Below, one piece after another: positions 23,283 to 31,519 of a stretch of 46,738 nt of DNA; position 1 is the first letter of the stretch; every line of letters starts with the position of its first letter. This DNA comes from JBBQZP01 sp038207585. GTDB taxonomy: Bacteria > Pseudomonadota > Alphaproteobacteria > Rhodobacterales > Rhodobacteraceae. A model generated the notes under the pieces. It saw nothing but the letters and a program-made list of their open reading frames with translations. It was not told where the DNA came from and made no database searches. The stretch covers positions 1-46,738 of the forward strand of contig JBBQZP010000028.1 in the NCBI GenBank assembly GCA_038207585.1, given 5' to 3'. The translations under genes and the position numbers were made by a program.

Positions 23283-24965
23283 ATGTCTGCCAAAACATCC
23301 ATGGAAGAATTCGAAGCCCTGTTGAAGGAAAGCTTCGAGATTGACACCCCCGAAGAGGGATCGGTTGTCAAAGGCCGCGTCATCGCCGTTGAAGCGGGAC
23401 AGGCCATCATCGACGTCGGCTACAAGATGGAAGGCCGCATCGATCTGAAAGAATTTGCCGATCTGACCGGCGCTGTCGACATCAATGTCGGCGACGAGGT
23501 CGAAGTGTTTCTGGACCGCGTCGAAAACTCGCGCGGCGAAGCACAGATCAGCCGCGAGAAAGCCAAGCGCGAAGAAGCCTGGGACCGTCTGGAAACTGCT
23601 TATGCCGATGAGACCCGCGTCGACGGCGCGATCTTCGGTCGCGTCAAGGGCGGCTTTACGGTCGATCTGGGCGGCGCTGTGGCGTTCCTTCCGGGTAGCC
23701 AGGTTGACGTGCGTCCGGTGCGCGATGCAGGCCCGCTTATGGGTCTGAAGCAGCCGTTCCAGATTCTGAAAATGGACCGTCGCCGTGGCAACATCGTCGT
23801 TTCGCGTCGCGCCATTCTTGAAGAAAGCCGTGCGGAACAGCGCGCCGAAGTCATCGGCAACCTGACCGAAGGTCAGTCGATTGACGGCGTGGTCAAGAAC
23901 ATCACCGAATACGGTGCGTTCGTTGATCTGGGCGGCGTCGACGGCCTGCTGCACGTCACCGACATGGCGTGGCGTCGTGTGAACCATCCGTCGGAAATTC
24001 TGGCTATTGGCGAAACCGTCAAGGTTCAGGTCATCAAGATCAACAAGGACACGCACCGCATCAGCCTTGGCATGAAGCAGCTGCAGTCCGATCCGTGGGA
24101 TTCGGTTGAAACCGCCTATCCGCTGGAATCGATCCACAAGGGCCGCGTCACGAACATCACCGATTACGGCGCGTTCGTGGAACTTGAGGCCGGTGTTGAA
24201 GGTCTGGTCCACGTTTCCGAGATGAGCTGGACCAAGAAGAACGTCCATCCGGGCAAGATCGTGTCGACCTCGCAGGAAGTCGACGTGATGGTGCTGGAGA
24301 TTGACAGCTCCAAGCGCCGCGTATCGCTTGGCTTGAAGCAGACCCAGCGCAACCCGTGGGAAGTCTTTGCCGAAACCCACCCGGTCGGCGCCGAGATCGA
24401 AGGCGAAGTCAAGAACATCACCGAATTCGGTCTGTTCGTCGGCCTCGACAACGATATCGACGGCATGGTCCACCTGTCGGACCTGTCATGGGATCAGCGC
24501 GGCGAAGATGCCATTCAGAACTACCGCAAAGGCGACACTGTCAAAGCGCAGGTCACCGAAGTGGATGTCGAGAAAGAGCGGATTTCGCTGTCTGTCAAAG
24601 CCCTTGGCGAAGACAGCTTCTCGGATGCCGTTGACGGCGTGAAGCGTGGTTCCATCGTGACATCCACCGTGACTGCCGTTGAAGAAGGCGGGATCGAGGT
24701 TGAATACAACGGCATGAAATCCTTCATCCGTCGCAGTGACCTGAGCCGCGAGCGGGGCGAACAGCGCCCCGAGCGTTTCCAGGTTGGTGACAAGGTGGAT
24801 GCCCGCGTGACCAACATCGACAGCAAGACCCGACGCTTGGGTCTGTCGATCAAGGCGCGCGAAATTGCCGAGGAAAAAGAGGCGGTCGAGCAGTACGGAT
24901 CATCCGATTCGGGTGCATCGCTGGGCGATATCCTTGGTGCGGCCCTGAAGGCCGACAAGTCCTGA
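23283..24965 (+). CDS. rpsA: 30S ribosomal protein S1
   Basis: The mRNA-binding ribosomal protein with six S1 OB-fold repeats. Repeats are visible as VKGRVIAVEAGQAIIDVGYK, IDGVVKNITEYGAFVDLGGV, HKGRVTNITDYGAFVELEAG, IEGEVKNITEFGLFVGLDND and VTSTVTAVEEGGIEVEYNGM. Length is 560 residues, normal for alphaproteobacteria. Preceded by cmk and followed by a strong terminator. Codon use is very regular, as expected for a highly expressed gene. Confidence 0.98.
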   Translation: MSAKTSMEEFEALLKESFEIDTPEEGSVVKGRVIAVEAGQAIIDVGYKMEGRIDLKEFADLTGAVDINVGDEVEVFLDRVENSRGEAQISREKAKREEAWDRLETAYADETRVDGAIFGRVKGGFTVDLGGAVAFLPGSQVDVRPVRDAGPLMGLKQPFQILKMDRRRGNIVVSRRAILEESRAEQRAEVIGNLTEGQSIDGVVKNITEYGAFVDLGGVDGLLHVTDMAWRRVNHPSEILAIGETVKVQVIKINKDTHRISLGMKQLQSDPWDSVETAYPLESIHKGRVTNITDYGAFVELEAGVEGLVHVSEMSWTKKNVHPGKIVSTSQEVDVMVLEIDSSKRRVSLGLKQTQRNPWEVFAETHPVGAEIEGEVKNITEFGLFVGLDNDIDGMVHLSDLSWDQRGEDAIQNYRKGDTVKAQVTEVDVEKERISLSVKALGEDSFSDAVDGVKRGSIVTSTVTAVEEGGIEVEYNGMKSFIRRSDLSRERGEQRPERFQVGDKVDARVTNIDSKTRRLGLSIKAREIAEEKEAVEQYGSSDSGASLGDILGAALKADKS

Positions 24966-24987
24966 TCCGGACGCCATAAGCGTTACA

Positions 24988-25022
24988 AAGGCCCCGCCAA
25001 TGTGCGGGGCCTTTCGTTTTTG
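24988..25022 (+). terminator. Rho-independent terminator of rpsA
   Basis: AAAGGCCCCGC pairs with GCGGGGCCTTT across a short CAATGT loop, followed by CGTTTTT. It lies 22 nt after the rpsA stop. Confidence 0.9.
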
Positions 25023-25164
25023 CCCCCCCGAATACCGATTTTCCAAGCCAGATGCGGGGTTTACTCTTTGTGCCTCAAAAATTTGTGCCTATAGTCGCGT
25101 GATAAATTCGCCGATAAACGCGATGTGGCGGCTGCCAGCTGATGCCACGAGGGGGGACTGCCTG

Positions 25165-25446
25165 ATGATCCGTTCGGAACTGATCCAGAAAATCGCGGAG
25201 GAAAATCCGCACCTGACGCAGCGCCATGTAGAGCGTATCGTCAACACTGTGTTCGAGGAGATCATCGAGGCGCTGGCCAAGGGCGACCGGGTCGAACTTC
25301 GCGGCTTTGGTGCGTTTTCGGTAAAGGCGCGCGATGCCCGCATCGGTCGCAACCCGCGCACCGGCGAGGCGGTTTCGGTCGAAGACAAGAAAGTGCCATT
25401 CTTCAAGACGGGCAAACTGCTGCGCGACCGTCTGAACGGCAAGTAA
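25165..25446 (+). CDS. ihfB: Integration host factor subunit beta
   Basis: A DNA-bending protein that works as a heterodimer with IhfA. Length is 93 residues: MIRSELIQKIAEENPHLTQR, the dimer helices, and the beta-arm GRNPRTGEAVSVEDKKVPFF with the DNA-intercalating Pro. Start ATG 25165 has a strong GAGGGGGGA ribosome site; the longer frame reaching back into the rpsA terminator is not coding. It precedes lapA by 36 nt. Confidence 0.96.
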   Translation: MIRSELIQKIAEENPHLTQRHVERIVNTVFEEIIEALAKGDRVELRGFGAFSVKARDARIGRNPRTGEAVSVEDKKVPFFKTGKLLRDRLNGK

Positions 25447-25482
25447 CGCGCGCCCTTTGGCGCGGCGGGGAAGGATAGCGAT

Positions 25483-25845
25483 ATGATCCGCATGCTGCGC
25501 TATGCGTTTTTGGCCGTTGTGGCCGTGGTTCTGCTGGTGGTCGCCTTGGCGAACCGCGCGCCGGTTGTGGTGCGCCTGCTGCCTGAAAATGTGGCCGACT
25601 ATCTTGGTGCCACATGGGCGATCGAACTGCCGATGTTTCTGGTCATTTTCGGTGGCATCGTCGCCGGACTGCTGATCGGCTTTGTCTGGGAATGGACGCG
25701 CGAGCGCAAGCACCGCGTCGTTGCTTCCACCAAAACCCGCGAGGCGGCGCGGTTGGAGCGGGAACTGGCCGCGATGCGCGACGCCAAGGGTCAGCCGCAG
25801 GATGATGTGCTGGCCCTGCTGGAGGCCCCGCGCAAGGCGGGCTGA
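25483..25845 (+). CDS. lapA: LapA-domain inner-membrane protein
   Basis: A 120-residue protein with two hydrophobic segments (AFLAVVAVVLLVVALANR and LPMFLVIFGGIVAGLLIGFV), followed by the basic WEWTRERKHR and a cytoplasmic coiled-coil helix (EAARLERELAAMRDAKG). This is the LapA/DUF1049 layout, linked in other bacteria to control of lipopolysaccharide synthesis. The start is supported by AAGGA 7 nt upstream. The stop is 1 nt before trpF, so the two are probably co-transcribed. Confidence 0.88.
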   Translation: MIRMLRYAFLAVVAVVLLVVALANRAPVVVRLLPENVADYLGATWAIELPMFLVIFGGIVAGLLIGFVWEWTRERKHRVVASTKTREAARLERELAAMRDAKGQPQDDVLALLEAPRKAG

Positions 25846-25846
25846 C

Positions 25847-26485
25847 ATGGCGCTGCGGGTCAAGATCTGCGGGCTTCGCACCGAAGCTGATGTGCTGGCT
25901 GCGGCCTCGGGCGGGGCGGCTTATGTGGGCTTTGTGTTCTTTGCGAAATCACCGCGCAATCTGACGCTGGCGCAGGCGAAACCGCTGGCCCTGTCGGTGC
26001 CTGTGGGTGTGGCAAAGGTGGCGCTGGTGGTCGATGCCGATGACGCGGCCCTTGATGCGTTGGTCGATGCCGTGCCGCTTGATATGTTGCAGCTTCACGG
26101 CCATGAAACCCCGGAACGCGTGGCCGAAGTGCGCGCCCGCTATGGCCTGCCGGTGATGAAGGCGGTGGGAGTCGCGGACGAGGGTGATCTGGCCGGATTG
26201 ATGGAAATGAGCCTTGCCGCCGACCAGATCCTGATCGACGCCAGACCCCCGAAAGGCGCTGATCTTCCCGGCGGCAACGGGCTGACATTTGATTGGCGGC
26301 TGGTCGCCGGGCGGCGCTGGCTGCGGCCCTGGATGCTGGCCGGGGGCTTGACGCCGCAGAACGTGGCCGAAGCCGTGCGGCTGACCGGAGCAAAGCAGGT
26401 CGATGTATCATCTGGCGTCGAATCTGCGCCGGGCATCAAGGATGCGGCCAGAATCGCGGCGTTTCTGGCGGCGACCCAAGGATGA
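25847..26485 (+). CDS. trpF: Phosphoribosylanthranilate isomerase
   Basis: Third dedicated step of tryptophan synthesis (Amadori rearrangement). The (beta/alpha)8 fold shows VKICGLRTEADV with the catalytic Cys, YVGFVFFAKSPRNL, MLQLHGHETPERV, LIDARPPKGADLPGG, WMLAGGLTPQNV and QVDVSSGVESAPGIKD. Length is 212 residues. The ATG at 25847 is 1 nt after the lapA stop, and its own stop overlaps the GNAT gene (ATGA). trpB lies 2.2 kb further on rather than directly behind. Confidence 0.97.
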   Translation: MALRVKICGLRTEADVLAAASGGAAYVGFVFFAKSPRNLTLAQAKPLALSVPVGVAKVALVVDADDAALDALVDAVPLDMLQLHGHETPERVAEVRARYGLPVMKAVGVADEGDLAGLMEMSLAADQILIDARPPKGADLPGGNGLTFDWRLVAGRRWLRPWMLAGGLTPQNVAEAVRLTGAKQVDVSSGVESAPGIKDAARIAAFLAATQG

Positions 26486-26925
26486 CCCGCTTTCGCGCCG
26501 CAGTTCGGGCTGATGTGGCCGCAGTGGTAGAGTTGCTGCGCGATGATGGCATGGGGGCAAGCCGTGAGACTGGCGACCCGGACGCGTATCTTGCCGCCTT
26601 TGATGCGATGGAAGCCGCGCCCGACAACCATCTGATCGTCGGCGAGGATCAGGGCCGTATCGTCGCGACTTATCAGATCACCTTCATCACCGGGCTGTCG
26701 CTTGCCGCCACCCGCCGCGCGCAGATCGAAGGCGTGCGGGTGGCGTCGGCGCGGCGCGGACACGGCCTTGGGCACGCGCTGATGCTTGATGCCGAGACGC
26801 GGGCGCGGGCAGCAGGGTGCAGCCTGATGCAACTGACCTCGAACGCGCAACGCACCAAAGCCCTTGCGTTCTACGAAGCGCTGGGGTTCACGGCGTCACA
26901 CACCGGGTTCAAGCGAAAGCTGTAA
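26482..26925 (+). CDS. GNAT-family N-acetyltransferase
   Basis: A 147-residue acyl-CoA-dependent acetyltransferase: TRFRAAVRADVAAVVELL, VGEDQGRIVATYQITFI, then the acetyl-CoA loop ARRGHGLGHALM and ALAFYEALGFTASHTGFKRK, all classical GNAT motifs. The substrate is unknown. Its ATG overlaps the trpF stop by 4 nt (ATGA), so it is translationally coupled to trpF; whether this reflects a metabolic link or chance capture is open. Confidence 0.9.
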   Translation: MTRFRAAVRADVAAVVELLRDDGMGASRETGDPDAYLAAFDAMEAAPDNHLIVGEDQGRIVATYQITFITGLSLAATRRAQIEGVRVASARRGHGLGHALMLDAETRARAAGCSLMQLTSNAQRTKALAFYEALGFTASHTGFKRKL

Positions 26926-26939
26926 GGGTTTGCCGCGAC

Positions 26940-27330
26940 CCGTCGTCAGGGCAGGACGGCCAGCTTCCCGCGCAGCTTCGCCAACCGTCGTTGTGCGGCC
27001 CTGCGGGGTGGTGAAACCCCGGCTGTCGTTCAGATAGGGCGCAAAAAATACCCTTGGCCGACGGCAGGCTTGAAAAGATCACATCGCGGAGAAAGGCATA
27101 GACCCGATCGGGGTCTGTCAGGGCCTGGATATGCGTCTTGACGCCCACCTTGCCCTGCGGATCGTTCTGCGACCACAGGTAGTAAATAATGCAGCGTTGC
27201 ATCATCGCTTGGCGAAAACGCTGGTTTGCGCGACGGCGTGAACCGCGATTTGACGGATGCGACTATGTCAATGTCGCGCAGCGTTGTGACCACTGCATCG
27301 GCCAAAACCGCGTCCGTCAACGGCGACAAC
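26940..27330 (-). pseudogene. Degraded ORF of unknown family
   Basis: Three minus-strand frames carry protein-like pieces in order: LADAVVTTLRDIDIVASVKS, then QRCIIYYLWSQNDPQGKVGV and PDRVYAFLRDVIFSSLPSAK, then APYLNDSRGFTTPQGRTTTV. The switches imply at least two frameshifts. I do not recognise the family. It fills the otherwise gene-free 528 bp between the GNAT gene and the nuclease. Confidence 0.3.
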
Positions 27331-27453
27331 GGCCGAAGCTGCTACGAAATCCATGTGTCTACCCTTGTCTGCAGGCGTAGCATTGATCTTTCCGCAGCTT
27401 GCGCCGCGTTGCCCGATACTGGCTGTATCCCGCTGGGCGGTCTCGCGCCACCT

Positions 27454-28488
27454 CTAGGCCAGCACCGCCTTGGCTGGCATGTATTTGAACCGCGCCCGCA
27501 CCACACCATGATCGCCCGTGCCGGTGTCCTTGTGGTTGTCGTCGTTGAGGTGATCGTTGCTGACCTCCAGCCCGTCAAAGGCCCAGATTCGCTTGCGGGA
27601 ATTGTCGTAGAACTCCTGGCTGACAAGGATGTGGTCCAGACTTTCGCGCGTGTCGTTGAAGATGTGGGTGTAGTAGACGTCGCTCTGGCTGCGGTATTGT
27701 TGCAGCGTTTGCGCGGTATAAAGATCGGTGTCACCGCCGCCTTCCGACAGCGCGGTCAGAAACCGGGGCTGACCGCTTAGTATATTGAGCGTGTTGGAAT
27801 GTTGCCCGTCATTGCAATCCCCCAAGACCACCACCGGCGTGTCGCTGCCTTTCATCTCGGTTGTCAGGATCATCCGCAGTGCCGTCGCTTCGGCCGTGCG
27901 GCGGATGGTGGAAAGCGCGCCGCCGATGGACTCGGAATGTGGGCTGTGAAGCGCCTTTCGATACCAGGGCTCGCGGAAAATCTGCGTTGGGCCCTTGGAT
28001 TTGAAATGGCAGACATAAACCGAAACCACCGGCCCGGAACTGCGCGGTTTGATCTGGAAATGCAGCACCGGGCGCGAGAACCGGCGGATGTTCACCTCTA
28101 CATCGCCCGACTGCGGATCGTCGCCCCGGCTTTTCAGAATGAACTCTTCGGGGAAGAACGCAATCCAGCGCGGCTGGCCCACAAGGATACTGCGGTCCAC
28201 CGCAGCCCCGCACACGATCATGCTGCCCGCATGGCCTTCGGGCACCAAAGCCACATGCGTGGCATCCAGCCCCGACGCCTTTAGTGCGGCATCAATGCTG
28301 CCGGCATGCCACACCTCTTGAAAGCCCACCACATCGGCGGGCAATTCGCGCAGCATGCGCGCGGTAAAGGCGATCTTTCGGTCGTATTCGGTCTGCGACC
28401 AGCCATCCTTGTCGGTATAGACGGGAAGCCCCGGTTCGTTGAGGTTGTAAAGATTGAAGCTGGTAAAGCTGACGGTTCTGCCGGGCAT
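27454..28488 (-). CDS. Endonuclease/exonuclease/phosphatase-family protein
   Basis: A 344-residue EEP (DNase I-like) protein. Fold motifs in order: FTSFNLYNLNEPG (Asn near the N-terminus), VVGFQEVWHAGSID (metal-binding Glu), VYVCHFKSKG (catalytic His), VVVLGDCNDGQHSN (Asp/Asn pair), LDHILVSQEF and the final SNDHLNDDNH / GDHGVV with the last Asp-His. All metal-site residues appear intact. No signal peptide is seen, so it is probably cytoplasmic. Start ATG 28486-28488 has GGAGG 4 nt upstream in the message. Substrate unknown. It is divergent from trpB. Confidence 0.88.
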   Translation of the reverse strand: MPGRTVSFTSFNLYNLNEPGLPVYTDKDGWSQTEYDRKIAFTARMLRELPADVVGFQEVWHAGSIDAALKASGLDATHVALVPEGHAGSMIVCGAAVDRSILVGQPRWIAFFPEEFILKSRGDDPQSGDVEVNIRRFSRPVLHFQIKPRSSGPVVSVYVCHFKSKGPTQIFREPWYRKALHSPHSESIGGALSTIRRTAEATALRMILTTEMKGSDTPVVVLGDCNDGQHSNTLNILSGQPRFLTALSEGGGDTDLYTAQTLQQYRSQSDVYYTHIFNDTRESLDHILVSQEFYDNSRKRIWAFDGLEVSNDHLNDDNHKDTGTGDHGVVRARFKYMPAKAVLA

Positions 28489-28639
28489 CGTAGCCTCCAA
28501 AAAATGTCGGGTTCAATGCGTGCAACCCTAGCATGTTTTTGACCCGGTATGCGACAACTTGGTGGCCGGGCGCGGCACGTCGTGGCTTTACCCAATGACC
28601 GCAGGGCGCTACATCCTTGCCAAAGCCAAGGAGATCGCC

Positions 28640-29872
28640 ATGCCCGAAGACATTCCCAACAGCTACATGACCGGCCCGGACGAGCAGGGGCGCTTTGGCA
28701 TGTTCGGCGGGCGGTTCGTGTCCGAAACGCTGATGCCGCTGATCCTTGATCTGGAAGCGCGCTATGAATTTGCCAAGACCGACCCGGAATTCTGGGCGGA
28801 AATGGATTATCTGTGGAAGCATTACGTCGGCCGCCCCAGCCCTTTGTATTACGCCGACCGGATGACGAAACACCTTGGCGGCGCGAAGATTTACCTCAAA
28901 CGGGATGAGCTGAACCACACCGGCGCGCACAAGATCAACAACGTGCTGGGCCAGATCATCCTTGCCCGCCGCATGGGCAAAACCCGGATCATCGCGGAAA
29001 CCGGTGCAGGTCAGCACGGTGTGGCCACTGCCACGGTCTGCGCCAAGTTCGGGCTGAAATGCGTGGTCTATATGGGCGCGCATGATGTCGAACGTCAGGC
29101 GCCCAACGTGTTTCGCATGCGCCTTCTGGGGGCCGAGGTCATTCCTGTAACCTCGGGTCGTGGCACGCTGAAAGACGCAATGAATGATGCCTTGCGCGAT
29201 TGGGTGACCAACGTGCGCGACACGTTCTATTGCATCGGCACCGTGGCAGGCCCGCATCCCTACCCTGCGATGGTGCGCGATTTTCAAAGCATCATCGGCA
29301 AAGAGGTCCGCTGGCAGCTTGCCGAACAAGAGGGCGAGGGCCGGTTGCCCGATACACTGATCGCGGCCATCGGTGGCGGATCGAACGCGATGGGGCTGTT
29401 CTACCCGTTCCTCGATGACCCGTCGGTCAACATCATCGGGGTCGAGGCGGGCGGCAAGGGTGTTGACGACCGGATGCAGCATTGCGCATCGCTGACCGGC
29501 GGTCGCCCCGGCGTGCTGCACGGCAACCGGACTTATCTGTTGCAAGACCCGGATGGGCAGATACTGGAAGGTTTCAGCATCAGCGCGGGCCTTGATTACC
29601 CCGGCATCGGCCCCGAACACGCCTGGCTGCACGACACCAAGCGGGCGCAATACGTCAGCATCACCGACGCCGAGGCTTTGGAGGCGTTCCAGCTTTCCTG
29701 CGCTCTGGAAGGCATCATCCCGGCGCTGGAGCCAAGCCACGCGCTGGCCCATGTGATGAAGATCGCGCCGACGCTGCCCGCCGACCATATCATCGTGATG
29801 AACATGTGCGGGCGTGGCGACAAGGATATCTTCACCGTGGCCAAGCATCTGGGCTTTGACATGAAGGTGTGA
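28640..29872 (+). CDS. trpB: Tryptophan synthase beta chain
   Basis: A PLP enzyme that condenses indole with serine, paired with TrpA. MFGGRFVSETLMPLILDLEA at the N-terminus, the PLP lysine K98 in NHTGAHKINN, ETGAGQHGVATATVCAKFGL, the phosphate-binding GGGSNAMGLF, and SCALEGIIPALEPSHALAH. Length is 410 residues. Start ATG 28640 (MPEDIPNSY) has AAGGAG 6 nt upstream, which decides it against the longer frame. Confidence 0.98.
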   Translation: MPEDIPNSYMTGPDEQGRFGMFGGRFVSETLMPLILDLEARYEFAKTDPEFWAEMDYLWKHYVGRPSPLYYADRMTKHLGGAKIYLKRDELNHTGAHKINNVLGQIILARRMGKTRIIAETGAGQHGVATATVCAKFGLKCVVYMGAHDVERQAPNVFRMRLLGAEVIPVTSGRGTLKDAMNDALRDWVTNVRDTFYCIGTVAGPHPYPAMVRDFQSIIGKEVRWQLAEQEGEGRLPDTLIAAIGGGSNAMGLFYPFLDDPSVNIIGVEAGGKGVDDRMQHCASLTGGRPGVLHGNRTYLLQDPDGQILEGFSISAGLDYPGIGPEHAWLHDTKRAQYVSITDAEALEAFQLSCALEGIIPALEPSHALAHVMKIAPTLPADHIIVMNMCGRGDKDIFTVAKHLGFDMKV

Positions 29873-30021
29873 CGCGCGCTTTGTGTCATTCCTGACCCGG
29901 TGGTCATAAATCCGGCAAATACGGTTTAAATGCCAGCGTCTCTTTTCCCGCATGATCAAAAATCGTGCTATTCTGGGGCACTGCGGGGAACGGCCCGCAG
30001 TGTTCAGTTGAGAGAAAAAAG

Positions 30022-30585
30022 ATGCAGGTTAAATTCAAGACCCGGGTCGCAGTGTTGCTTGCGGGGTCTGCCATGGCGTTTGCCACCGGTGGCGCGGCGC
30101 AGGCAAGAGCGCTGTTTGACACGGGCATTGTCGCCACGACAGCCGCGCCGTCAGACTTTGCCCCGGTCATTCTGCTGGCCGACAACGAGGATGCGGGCAC
30201 CATCGGCATCACGGGTGACGTATCCCCGGATGACAGCGCGCCCGACGAAGGCACGGCTACAGACGACACAAAGCCAGACGATCAGGATGTGGCAGGCACC
30301 GATGAATGTGCCGATTGTGGCGGCGGGTCGGTGGACGGCGGAACAGTCGAGGACGGCTCGGTCGATGCAGACATTGACTTTTCAGGCGGCTGCATTGATT
30401 GTAATGTGGCCTTTGATGGCGATGCGCAACCTTTGGGCGGCGGGTTCGAGGTAACGTCCGTCGGTGGCCCCGAGGTTCAACGCGGCGGCGATCTCGGTCA
30501 ATCGGGTGTCGGATCACGGGGCAACGACTCGCGGGATTTGTGCGAAACAGCCTCTGTCGGATACAAATCCGGAAGCTGCCGCTAA
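30022..30585 (+). CDS. Secreted acidic Asp/Gly-rich protein, unknown function
   Basis: A 187-residue protein with a clear signal peptide (MQVKFKTRVAVLLAGSAMAF, cleavage near AAQA). The mature part is strongly acidic, with runs such as DDSAPDEGTATDDTKPDDQD and two Cys-x2-Cys modules (ECADCGGG and GCIDCN), plus two further Cys near the end. No known domain is recognised. The acidity suggests divalent-cation binding. It is not homologous in an obvious way to the PepSY-like pair downstream but has the same acidic, exported character. Confidence 0.7.
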   Translation: MQVKFKTRVAVLLAGSAMAFATGGAAQARALFDTGIVATTAAPSDFAPVILLADNEDAGTIGITGDVSPDDSAPDEGTATDDTKPDDQDVAGTDECADCGGGSVDGGTVEDGSVDADIDFSGGCIDCNVAFDGDAQPLGGGFEVTSVGGPEVQRGGDLGQSGVGSRGNDSRDLCETASVGYKSGSCR

Positions 30586-30594
30586 GGATCAATC

Positions 30595-30622
30595 GGAAAT
30601 GGCGTGTCCGCACGCCATTTCC
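30595..30622 (+). terminator. Perfect 12-bp palindrome just after the acidic secreted protein
   Basis: GGAAATGGCGTG and CACGCCATTTCC enclose loop TCCG, beginning 10 nt after the stop codon. There is no T-tract (CCTCCC follows), so it may be a bidirectional or Rho-assisted end, or an mRNA-stabilising hairpin. Confidence 0.6.
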
Positions 30623-30970
30623 CCTCCCGGGCGCAATGGGCTATTCGGTCCGGACGGTGCGGTCCGACGCGCTGCATCAGGTGCGGATCAACGGGATCAG
30701 GCATTGCGCGAACGCCCGTTTTCGCCCGATGGCTCGCCAAATGCACCTGCACTTCAGGCGGGGGGCAGTACTAACCTGATGTTGCGCGGTTGCAACGCCC
30801 GGCCCCCACACACGCGGCGCGCGGAAAATGCTTTGCTCCGACTCAGGGTTCCGCACTACGTCGCGCACGCTGTCAGAAGCGGGCAGGGTTCAGCGGTCGA
30901 AGGTCCAAACTTCGCCGGTGCGGCGCGCGATGCCCGTGCCGTATGCCCAACCTAGAAGCGCGGGGCAGAG
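30623..30970. other. Gene-free stretch before the tRNA-like pair
   Basis: About 350 bp with open frames but none with protein-like composition or a ribosome site. I see no domain, repeat or clear promoter. It would contain the promoter for the tRNA-like genes. Confidence 0.4.
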
Positions 30971-31043
30971 CCACATGTAGCTCAGCGGTAAGAGCGGCGG
31001 CGCAGGCCGAGGGTCGGGGGTTCGATTCCCCTCATGTGCACCA
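30971..31043 (+). tRNA. tRNA-like gene lacking a normal anticodon arm
   Basis: It has a D-arm (GCTC-AGCGGTAA-GAGC), a T-arm (GGGGG-TTCGATT-CCCCT), an acceptor stem with six of seven pairs (CCACATG against CATGTGC, position 1-72 being C-C) and an encoded 3' ACCA. Between D- and T-arms there is room only for CGGC-GCAG-GCCG, a 4-bp stem with a 4-nt loop, instead of a 5-bp stem and 7-nt loop. No anticodon can be assigned. It is either a decayed tRNA or a tRNA-like RNA with another role. Confidence 0.45.
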
Positions 31044-31119
31044 CACGATGTAGCTCATCTGGTTAGAGCATCAGACTCATACTCTGACGGTAACGGGTTC
31101 GAATCCCGTCATTGCGACC
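31044..31119 (+). tRNA. tRNA-Met(CAU)-like gene
   Basis: D-arm GCTC-ATCTGGTTA-GAGC, anticodon stem TCAGA/TCTGA with loop CTCATAC (anticodon CAT), T-arm ACGGG-TTCGAAT-CCCGT. The acceptor CACGATG/CATTGCG has one A-C mismatch and one G-U pair, and the 3' end is ACC followed by G rather than CCA. It begins directly after the CCA of the preceding tRNA-like gene. The anticodon could serve Met or, if modified at C34, Ile (AUA). The mismatch and missing CCA make full function uncertain. Confidence 0.7.
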
Positions 31120-31182
31120 GCCCGAAAGGGCTTTCAGACGCGAAAGCGTCGCCAACACGGGGTTCTCCGGGGTTGGCTTTTC
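31120..31182 (+). terminator. Triple hairpin ending the tRNA transcript
   Basis: Two short GAAA-loop hairpins (GCCC-GAAA-GGGC at 31120-31131 and GACGC-GAAA-GCGTC at 31137-31150) precede a GCCAAC...GTTGGC stem (31151-31177) followed by TTTTCT. The last is a plausible intrinsic terminator. Confidence 0.65.
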
Positions 31183-31519
31183 TGCGGCATCGCAAACCTG
31201 CGACCTTCGGGCCAAAGGGGCGCGGGGCCAAGGACCGCAGCCGGAACCGGCGGGTCGGAAGCTGGAGGTATGGCCCGGCGTCAGGCGGGGGGGTCTTCGG
31301 ATGCACCGGCCCCGCGCAGGTGCCCCGCCCCCCGCTCTCCACCCGCCCGCACCTGTGCGGCACGGGCCTTCCCCGAAGGCTTCATTCCCCGCAAGGGGAC
31401 CAGTTTCGCAGCCCCGCGCTGCGCCACCGTGCCCAGATGGGCACCCCAAACCGGCCCGGACGGGCAATCAGAAAGGTTCGCAGATGCGATGTTGACCCGT
31501 TTTGAAGGAGACGAAGGTC
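31183..31519. other. Gene-free GC-rich stretch before the slipin pseudogene
   Basis: About 340 bp with several open frames on both strands, none with a recognisable protein or a good ribosome site. Small GC hairpins are present. The promoter of the slipin gene would lie in its right part. Confidence 0.4.

Noticed and set aside
23187..24473. Open frame of 428 codons opposite rpsA
   Set aside because: Antisense shadow of the repetitive S1 domains.
28292..29959. Open frame of 555 codons opposite trpB
   Set aside because: Antisense shadow; it spans the trpB promoter and part of the nuclease gene with no domain.
30971..31043. tRNA-like gene considered as part of a two-piece tmRNA
   Set aside because: It has a complete D-arm stem and no peptide-tag reading frame or pseudoknots nearby.
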